From a virus: a stretch of 33,976 bases of DNA. The stretch's first letter is position 1, and every line of letters starts with the position of its first letter. The stretch lies in the IMG/VR virus record IMGVR_UViG_3300042463_001353, positions 1-33,976 of that record. One strand, written 5' to 3'. This document shows positions 29,541 to 33,976 of this stretch, one piece after another. The notes below the pieces were generated by a model. It was not told the DNA's origin and made no database searches. It was given only the letters and a program-made list of their open reading frames with translations. The translations under genes were made by a program, and so were the position numbers.

Positions 29541-29732
29541 ATGTCAGCACCCAAAAAGCCGAAAGACCGCTCGCCGGATCAGACGCTCCTGGGCGTTTCA
29601 TTGCCCAAAGCCCTTAAGGAACGCATCCGAAAGGCGGCGGCTCGTGAAAATCGCACCATGGCGAACTGGTCTGCGCATCACCTTGGACTGGTGATCGAGC
29701 AGATCGAGGCCGAGATGAAATCGAAGAAGTAA
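29541..29732 (+). CDS. Ribbon-helix-helix regulator, rightward
   Basis: The protein has 63 residues, one of only two plus-strand genes. A basic N-terminus (MSAPKKPKDRSPDQ) is followed by TLLGVSLPKALKERIRKAAA and ENRTMANWSAHHLGLVIEQI, an RHH fold paralogous to the leftward gene at about 45% identity by eye over the domain. The ATG is close to a TGTTGTAAAT extended -10-like sequence (29524-29533). Divergent paralogous RHH genes around a palindromic operator suggest a lysogeny switch. Confidence 0.8.
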   Translation: MSAPKKPKDRSPDQTLLGVSLPKALKERIRKAAARENRTMANWSAHHLGLVIEQIEAEMKSKK

Positions 29733-29744
29733 GGTCGGCCATTT

Positions 29745-29804
29745 ACTGCCCAAATACTTTTTCGCGTTTGGGCAGTATTTTCGCGTTTGGGCAGGATTGG
29801 GCAG
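29745..29804. repeat. Left cluster of TTGGGCAG repeats (integrase arm-type sites)
   Basis: Inverted CTGCCCAAA at 29746-29754, TTTGGGCAG at 29767-29775 and 29786-29794, and ATTGGGCAG at 29796-29804. The first pair (ACTGCCCAAA / TTTGGGCAGT, 12-base gap) could also form a hairpin after the rightward RHH gene. TCGCG precedes two copies. Confidence 0.65.
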
Positions 29805-29829
29805 TTTTTCCAAAGTTTCCCTGATAAAA

Positions 29830-29927
29830 CCTAGGTTTTTTTCTCTAGGTAAATCATTCGTAATGTGCAGGCCGAGAGTTCGAATCTCTCCAGCGGCTCC
29901 AGTTTTCTAGGTGTTTCCTAGGTTTTT
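29830..29927. repeat. CTAGGT repeats framing the tRNA-like core
   Basis: CCTAGGTTTTT occurs at 29830-29840 and 29917-29927; TCTAGGT occurs at 29844-29850 and 29906-29912. Two copies lie on each side of the tRNA-derived core. They may bind integrase or excisionase. Confidence 0.6.
29857..29901 (+). other. attP core: 3' half of tRNA-Thr(CGT), anticodon loop to CCA
   Basis: The loop TTCGTAA carries anticodon CGT. Then come anticodon-stem half TGTGC, variable loop AGGCC, T-arm GAGAG-TTCGAAT-CTCTC, acceptor half CAGCGGC, discriminator T and CCA. No 5' half (expected to end in GCACA, with GCCGCTG at its start) is found upstream. So this is a remnant that would restore a host tRNA gene on integration: an attachment site next to the integrase gene, not a functional tRNA gene. 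Confidence 0.85.
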
Positions 29928-29979
29928 CAAGAATCTATAGTTGCCAAAAGCCTACGGTTGTTGCCTATTTTAACATTTG

Positions 29980-29999
29980 ATTGGGCAGCTATTGGGCAG
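29980..29999. repeat. Right pair of TTGGGCAG repeats before the integrase gene
   Basis: ATTGGGCAG at 29980-29988 and 29991-29999, 11 bases apart, in the same orientation as the left cluster. They lie 20-40 bases upstream of the integrase ATG, so integrase binding could also repress its own gene. Confidence 0.65.
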
Positions 30000-30018
30000 T
30001 AATTTAGATACAAATCAA

Positions 30019-31104
30019 ATGCCACGCCGTCCTTCCATCGTGCCGATAGAGACCCCAGAGGGGATAAGAGTTTCCATTCCGGCGACTCTTTCGCAGGATG
30101 GAAAGCGGCATCGGAAGTTTTTCCGAACGATGTCGGAGGCTAAAAAGTTCGCGGCATCGTTGCGAAACCAGCATGACTCCGGTTTTCGAAACAGAGCGAT
30201 CAGTGCCAACCTCGCGGCAGACGCAGCTCTTGCGGTAGATTTGCTTGCCCCGACTGGGCTTTCATTGATCGAGGCCGTAAGGGTGGTGGTGAAGCAACTC
30301 ACGCAGACCGGCGGTTCCGAGACATTTGAGGAGAGGTACTCCCGTGCGGTGGCCGCTGGCAACGCTCGGTGGTCGAAGCGGTATCAATCGGAAATGAGGC
30401 GGATGCTAAACTGGCTGCCGAAGGGTTTCCTATCCCTCCCCTGCGGGACGATCGACCGCGCGGTGGTGGAGGCTGCGCTTGTGCAGGATCGGCCACTTGC
30501 TCGCTCGACGATCGATGCCAGGGCGACGCGGGTGCTGGCGGTTATTCACTACCGCGATCGGCACCGGAAGAGCACCGAGATCAAGATCCTCACGCTGGCG
30601 GAGGTCGAGGCGGTGCTCGGTCATTGCCAGTCGGTCGAGGAGCGCCGTGTGGTGGCGTTGCTGGCCTTTGCGGGCATCCGCCCGGATGCGGAGAGCGGAG
30701 AGATCGCGCGGCTCAACTGGGAGGCCGTGGGAGCGAAGGAAATCTACATCGCGCCAGCGACTTCGAAGACCGGATCGGACCGGCATATTGAAATCACGCC
30801 TCGGCTGCGGGCGGAGATCGATGGTCATCCTGCCAGCGGGCCGGTGCTGCCTGCCAACTGGCGGCGAGCATGGCAGCGGATACGGAAGGCATCGGGCATC
30901 GCGGGCGAGCAGGATATTCTCCGGCATTCGTTCGCCTCGCACTACCTTGCGGCGACCGATGAAGCGCGGGCTAAGGCGGCGATGGGTCACACGGCAGGAT
31001 CATCGACCTTGTTTCGCCACTACCGGCGGGCTGTAACGCAGGCCGATGGGTTGGCCTATTTCGGACTGTGCCAGGATAAAAAGAAACGGACGAAAAGCGG
31101 GTGA
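30019..31104 (+). CDS. int: Tyrosine-recombinase integrase
   Basis: The product has 361 residues from ATG 30019 (MPRRPSIVPIETPEG); a TTG at 29977 is open but would lie inside the arm repeats. The N-terminal arm-binding part (RKFFRTMSEAKKFAASLRN) and core-binding helices (RWSKRYQSEMRRMLNWLPKG) are followed by the catalytic domain: Arg221 in AGIRPDAE, Lys250 in TSKTG, Arg302 in DILRHSFASHY, His324 in GHT and Tyr335 in FRHYRR. The usual His three residues before Arg302 is replaced by Asp299. The gene converges on the late operon. attP directly upstream in a tRNA-Thr remnant agrees with site-specific integration. Confidence 0.9.
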   Translation: MPRRPSIVPIETPEGIRVSIPATLSQDGKRHRKFFRTMSEAKKFAASLRNQHDSGFRNRAISANLAADAALAVDLLAPTGLSLIEAVRVVVKQLTQTGGSETFEERYSRAVAAGNARWSKRYQSEMRRMLNWLPKGFLSLPCGTIDRAVVEAALVQDRPLARSTIDARATRVLAVIHYRDRHRKSTEIKILTLAEVEAVLGHCQSVEERRVVALLAFAGIRPDAESGEIARLNWEAVGAKEIYIAPATSKTGSDRHIEITPRLRAEIDGHPASGPVLPANWRRAWQRIRKASGIAGEQDILRHSFASHYLAATDEARAKAAMGHTAGSSTLFRHYRRAVTQADGLAYFGLCQDKKKRTKSG

Positions 31105-31115
31105 ATCTGAGTAAT

Positions 31116-31136
31116 AGGTCAAGGACAGCTTGACCT
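31116..31136. terminator. Stem-loop between convergent genes
   Basis: AGGTCAAG-GACAG-CTTGACCT is a perfect 8-bp inverted repeat between the ends of the integrase and the leftward late operon. It has no U-tract, so termination efficiency is uncertain. Confidence 0.5.
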
Positions 31137-31148
31137 GTGGTGCTTATC

Positions 31149-31391
31149 TCAACGCTTGGAGTAAAGGTTAGCGACCTTACCGTTAATGCGAGTTTTTCGC
31201 GCAATCAAGGCACCTTGACTGACCATTCTTTTGATCCGATAGGCTGCCGTTGCAAATGTGATGGTCGGTTCTTTTTTGAGCGCCTGCTGAAAGAACTCAT
31301 TCGATGAGAACTCATCCGCGCGCTGGGGCTCATCGACGAGTTGCGAAAGCGCGAACTCCAATGAGTTAAGATTTCCAATCTTTTTTGCCAT
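31149..31391 (-). CDS. Small wHTH-like protein at the operon end
   Basis: The protein has 80 residues. LEFALSQLVDEPQRADEFSS is followed by TITFATAAYRIKRMVSQGAL and IARKTRINGKVANLYSKR, which reads like a small winged helix (helix, helix, strand-turn-strand). It is the last gene of the late transcript, 28 bases after the phosphoesterase gene. Regulatory role possible; no family identified. Confidence 0.55.
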   Translation of the reverse strand: MAKKIGNLNSLEFALSQLVDEPQRADEFSSNEFFQQALKKEPTITFATAAYRIKRMVSQGALIARKTRINGKVANLYSKR

Positions 31392-31419
31392 GTGGTTTTG
31401 ATGTGTTACAATTTCCGGC

Positions 31420-32214
31420 TTATTTTGCCGTGTACACTCTGGGGTGGACGATCGGCAGCTCGCCCTTCTCGACCGATCGCCAATCGAGGATAATGGCGGA
31501 TGGCTGCGGGATCGCGGCAGGGACGACCTTGCGCCCGAAGCGGGTGATCCCCTGCCATGCGCCGGTCACGATCGACATCGAGTTGCCATCGCTCCACACG
31601 CCATGCCGATGGCGGTGCGCCCGGCAGATCACCTTCGGGATCGGTCTGCCCATGCGGGCTGCTTCGTGGATCTCGACTCCGAGGTTGATGGAATGCTGTG
31701 CCGCTTCGAGGTATGGGCGCGAGGTGGTGCCGATGTGGTGCGCGAAGGAAACGAGGCATCCGTTCACATCGAGGTCGAGTCGATCCCATGCGTGTTGGCC
31801 TGTCTGCGGATCGCGGGTGCCACCTAGTGCTGAGCCGATGCGGATCTCATCATTGCGGGTGTGGCATTCCGTGCCTTTCACCACATGCAGGCGGGCTGCT
31901 TTGTCTGCCAGCGGAGCGAGCACATCGAGCACGGCGGTGGTCTGGTCGCCGACATCGGCGCTCATGACCTGAAGGGATTTGTGGTGGATGCCTTCGACAA
32001 GGTCGCCGTTGAGGACAAGCTCGAAATCGTCCTTGCCGATGGTCGTCTTTGCCCAGCCGAGCATGTCTTGCCAGCAGGCCCAGAGCCACTCTTGGAATTT
32101 GTTTTGACCGATCGGGAATCCTTCGTTGGCGACGAATCCCTCGGGCCAAAGGCCGACGGTGCTCCCGATGTGGAGGTCGGAAAGGAGGAGAATGACTTTG
32201 GACTTGGCTTTCAT
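31420..32214 (-). CDS. Calcineurin-like metallophosphoesterase
   Basis: The protein has 264 residues. The metallophosphoesterase blocks are in order: DLHIG (Asp13, His15), LNGDLVEG (Asp71), VVKGTECHTR (113-119 region; the usual GNH(D/E) is altered), FAHHIGTTS (159-160) and CRAHRHRHG (His200/202/204). The C-terminus ends YTAK. Such enzymes cut phosphodiester or phosphomonoester bonds with two metal ions. In a phage lysis/late operon the substrate is unknown; nucleic-acid processing or countering a host signal are open possibilities. The altered Asn position is odd, but its aligned ligand could be supplied by Glu116 or His118. Confidence 0.85.
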   Translation of the reverse strand: MKAKSKVILLLSDLHIGSTVGLWPEGFVANEGFPIGQNKFQEWLWACWQDMLGWAKTTIGKDDFELVLNGDLVEGIHHKSLQVMSADVGDQTTAVLDVLAPLADKAARLHVVKGTECHTRNDEIRIGSALGGTRDPQTGQHAWDRLDLDVNGCLVSFAHHIGTTSRPYLEAAQHSINLGVEIHEAARMGRPIPKVICRAHRHRHGVWSDGNSMSIVTGAWQGITRFGRKVVPAAIPQPSAIILDWRSVEKGELPIVHPRVYTAK

Positions 32215-32217
32215 GAT

Positions 32218-32778
32218 TCAAACAATCGGGCCGTCGCACAGGATGTACTCGAAACCCTTTTGGTTCGCCTTCTTCATCTCGCTGCGGGTGAGCGCATAGA
32301 ACGCGTTCCATTGCGCGGGCGGTAGCGTCTGGCAGCCGAGTGAGCTTGTGCCTTTGTAGCCGCCTTTGTGGATGTTGATCGCGATGCCCTGCTTGATGCC
32401 GTCCATGCCGTCGCGCATGACCGGCAGGGCTTCGCCTTTGGTGTTCGGGCGAAACGCAGGATAGCCACCACCGGGCTTCGAGATGCCATGGTTGCCGGGC
32501 TTGTACGGATGGACGCCGGAAATCAGTGAGGCGATGCCTGGGCGATGGCGGCTCGGGTCGGTGTTGGCATTGAAGGCGGCGAAGGTTTCGGGGCCGACGA
32601 CGAAGATGGCATCGTCGTAGATGCCGCGATCGTTTGTTCCCTTCGCGCCCATCGTGTCGCGGTAGTAACCACGGATGCCGACCACGAACATCGGCGGCAG
32701 CAGCTCGTCGGGGTAGGCGCGGCACCACACCTTGACGGCGGCGGCGACTACTGCGAACTGCTTTGCCCGTGGTTTCAT
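32218..32778 (-). CDS. YkuD-like (L,D-transpeptidase fold) endolysin candidate
   Basis: The protein has 186 residues. The C-terminal motif NIHKGGYKGTSSLGCQTL (about 135-152) with His137, Ser146 and Cys149 matches the H-x(n)-S-x-G-C signature of YkuD-type enzymes, followed by PPAQWNAFYAL. The first 90 residues include VGIRGYYRDTMG and AIFVVGPETFAAFN. Surrounded by holin- and spanin-like genes, it may be the cell-wall hydrolase for lysis. Cys-type L,D-transpeptidase catalysis is known; lytic function of this relative is inferred. It overlaps the small lipoprotein gene by ATGA. Confidence 0.68.
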   Translation of the reverse strand: MKPRAKQFAVVAAAVKVWCRAYPDELLPPMFVVGIRGYYRDTMGAKGTNDRGIYDDAIFVVGPETFAAFNANTDPSRHRPGIASLISGVHPYKPGNHGISKPGGGYPAFRPNTKGEALPVMRDGMDGIKQGIAINIHKGGYKGTSSLGCQTLPPAQWNAFYALTRSEMKKANQKGFEYILCDGPIV

Positions 32779-32960
32779 TTTTCGGCGATGATCTCCAGCA
32801 CGCGAAGAGCGGCGGGAGCGTCGATGGCGGCGTCTTTGCTGCCGTCCGGGTTAACCCGTAGGGTGCAGGAGGTCATCACAGCGACGGCTGCCCAGATGAG
32901 AAGCGAGGCGATCAAAGCCCAGATGAGGCCGACTCGGTCGGAATTTGTTTCAGAGTTCAT
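32775..32960 (-). CDS. Small lipoprotein-like protein (outer spanin candidate)
   Basis: The protein has 61 residues. A hydrophobic segment (LIWALIASLLIWAAVAVM) ends in TSC, a lipobox-like site, followed by a short hydrophilic tail (LRVNPDGSKDAAIDAPAALR). Small lipoproteins beside endolysin and holin genes are commonly o-spanins. It overlaps the holin-like gene by 11 bases. Confidence 0.6.
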   Translation of the reverse strand: MNSETNSDRVGLIWALIASLLIWAAVAVMTSCTLRVNPDGSKDAAIDAPAALRVLEIIAEK

Positions 32961-33156
32961 CGCGGTAGACAGTTTTTTCTGAGGTGTCGATGTAGCTGCG
33001 GGCGGTCGTCAGCGCGGTGCCGAGCAGGCCGAGGGCGAAGCCGATGGTTTGTTTCGCATCGGTGAAGTCGATCGTCGCGAGACCGGCAGATCCGGCGCTT
33101 ACCACGGCGATCAGGACATAGAGGATGAGGCGGAGTGTGCTTTGTTCGGGTGTCAT
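32950..33156 (-). CDS. Holin-like two-segment membrane protein
   Basis: The protein has 68 residues with two hydrophobic stretches (LILYVLIAVVSAGSAGLATI and TIGFALGLLGTALTTA) separated by TDAK, and a charged C-terminus (YIDTSEKTVYRDEL). Size and topology suit a class II holin controlling lysis timing. Its leader is A/C-rich (TAACATCGAACCC). No holin family is recognised. Confidence 0.65.
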   Translation of the reverse strand: MTPEQSTLRLILYVLIAVVSAGSAGLATIDFTDAKQTIGFALGLLGTALTTARSYIDTSEKTVYRDEL

Positions 33157-33183
33157 GTTTGGGTTGGGTTCGATGTTAGAAAA

Positions 33184-33405
33184 TCAGCGGCGTTTCCAGT
33201 GGCACTCAATGACACCGCATCCGGCGGCCATGCGCTCGACTTCGCCTTGGAGTTTTTCGATCGTCGCGCTCTGGGCGTTGATCACTCGATCCTGCGCTTC
33301 GAGGCGTGACTTCATGAAGTTCCACATGAGCGCGGCCAAGGTTGCGACTGCGCCCGAAAGCGTGCCGATCGTGCCAAGAATCCATGCGATGGGGAGTTCG
33401 ATCAT
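33184..33405 (-). CDS. Membrane-anchored coiled-coil protein (i-spanin/XhlA-like)
   Basis: The protein has 73 residues: a hydrophobic segment near the start (IAWILGTIGTLSGAVATLAA) followed by a coiled coil (SRLEAQDRVINAQSATIEKL, QGEVERMAAG). The end is basic (CHWKRR). Such N-in anchors with periplasmic coiled coil fit an inner-membrane spanin or hemolysin-XhlA-type lysis factor. It overlaps the upstream gene by ATGA. Confidence 0.6.
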   Translation of the reverse strand: MIELPIAWILGTIGTLSGAVATLAALMWNFMKSRLEAQDRVINAQSATIEKLQGEVERMAAGCGVIECHWKRR

Positions 33406-33695
33406 GACCAGAAGATGTTAGGTGTGGATTCGTCGGTAGGGCGTTGTTCGCCGGAGGTGGATGACCAGAAAATAAACTGCTCCCCGCCTTCGGGAATCGG
33501 GATGCCCACGAGATCGCGGAATAGCACCCACCATTGCCCATCGCCGTTGTGCTCACCGACGATGCAAAGCGCGTATTCGTGGGACGCGAGGGTGATTTGC
33601 TCGTTGCCCTCGTCGTCGATTACAGCGAAGCCGTTGGCTAGTCCGAACTGGACTGCGGTGGCGCGGTCGGGGAATTTTAGCAAATAGTCGGTCAT
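33402..33695 (-). CDS. Hypothetical protein downstream of the fibre gene
   Basis: The protein has 97 residues: MTDYLLKFPDRATAVQFGLA, YALCIVGEHNGDGQWWVLFR and EGGEQFIFWSSTSGEQRP. It resembles small phage proteins that begin Y(L/F)L(K/R)F and carry a GxW/LFRD turn, often found just after tail fibres. It is joined to the fibre gene and to the lysis gene by ATGA overlaps. Function unknown. Confidence 0.6.
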   Translation of the reverse strand: MTDYLLKFPDRATAVQFGLANGFAVIDDEGNEQITLASHEYALCIVGEHNGDGQWWVLFRDLVGIPIPEGGEQFIFWSSTSGEQRPTDESTPNIFWS

Positions 33696-33976
33696 ACTGT
33701 GAGTGCTTGGAGTTTTGCGTTGGGCAGGCGTTTGCGGTAGTAGCGGATGGATGCGATGTGTATGCCAAGCGTTCCGATGCTCATCGAATTCGCCCCTGCG
33801 AGAATTTCTGACGGTGGGCTATCGGCTGCACTAAGGGTTCCGTTCAAAGCACCTCTGATGTCGTCCGTTTTATAGGCTAGCGCAGCCCGTGACTCTGGCG
33901 TAGGGGATGTTGCAAATGACTGATATTGTATCACGCCTGCTTTGATGCCAATGAACTCAATCGGGCTGGAGTCTCC
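33692..33976 (-). CDS. C-terminal part of the ConA/LamG-like tail fibre (enters from the window end)
   Basis: The minus-strand frame is open from 33976 (GGAGACTCCAGCCCG...) to TGA 33694-33692; a GTG at 33934 is internal. It shows the pattern of the end of a ConA/LamG-like domain: FIGIKAGVIQYQ, YKTDDIRGALNG, and HIASIRYYRKRLPNAKLQAL. The gene at 1-1051 stops at the N-terminal edge of such a domain, in the same orientation. Together they are probably one protein of about 470 residues with a short stretch missing. Next gene overlaps by ATGA. Confidence 0.75.
   Translation of the reverse strand, partial: GDSSPIEFIGIKAGVIQYQSFATSPTPESRAALAYKTDDIRGALNGTLSAADSPPSEILAGANSMSIGTLGIHIASIRYYRKRLPNAKLQALTV

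Noticed and set aside
29857-29901. Functional tRNA gene
   Set aside because: Only the 3' half is present; no acceptor or D-arm half upstream.

Overview
The window is almost a whole genome, about 34 kb, of a temperate tailed phage (siphovirus gene order), apparently in its circular or excised form. It is not a host region carrying a prophage: no chromosomal gene is visible, the tRNA-derived attachment site has phage sequence on both sides, and one tail-fibre gene leaves the window at base 1 and its C-terminal part enters at base 33976. DNA is mostly GC-rich, with AT-rich patches in the tail-fibre genes, in an HNH endonuclease gene and in the helicase gene. The host cannot be read directly. A GC-rich Gram-negative host is likely because of the spanin/lipoprotein-like lysis genes; a Verrucomicrobiota-like host is only a weak guess from the Shine-Dalgarno-poor, A/C-rich gene leaders.

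Layout. Except for the integrase and one small ribbon-helix-helix (RHH) regulator, every gene is on the minus strand, so transcription runs from high to low coordinates and wraps round the ends. 29.0-29.8 kb is the control region: two paralogous RHH regulators face each other across a palindromic operator and a sigma70-like leftward promoter, followed by an excisionase-like HTH gene. 18.1-29.0 kb is the early region: small orphan genes, HNH endonuclease, SF2 helicase, an HTH protein, Bet/RecT-type annealing protein, YqaJ exonuclease, RusA resolvase, an SSB-like protein and a replication-initiator-like gene with internal iterons. Genes here are packed, very often with 4-base ATGA or GTGA overlaps. 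17.1-18.1 kb is a probable HNH homing-type insertion with a likely frameshift.

7.6-17.0 kb is a lambda-like morphogenesis block: small terminase, large terminase, a gene in the gpW position, portal, ClpP-like protease with a nested scaffold start, major capsid protein, head-tail joining proteins, tail tube, and tail-assembly chaperones joined by a canonical -1 frameshift site. 1-7.6 kb holds the tape measure and a mosaic set of tail-tip and fibre genes, including collagen-like repeats. 33.98-31.1 kb continues the same transcription unit: end of the fibre gene, lysis cassette (coiled-coil membrane protein, holin-like protein, small lipoprotein, YkuD-like endolysin candidate), a calcineurin-like phosphoesterase and a small wHTH-like protein. 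The integrase converges on this unit and attP lies just before the integrase gene.

The most notable signals are: the divergent RHH switch in place of CI/Cro; attP carrying the 3' half of tRNA-Thr(CGU) flanked by two families of short repeats; and a recurrent leader element, TTTGACA placed 13-16 bases before late-gene start codons and usually followed by a small hairpin that reaches or overlaps the start. Rho-independent terminators follow the terminase, capsid and tail-tube genes.
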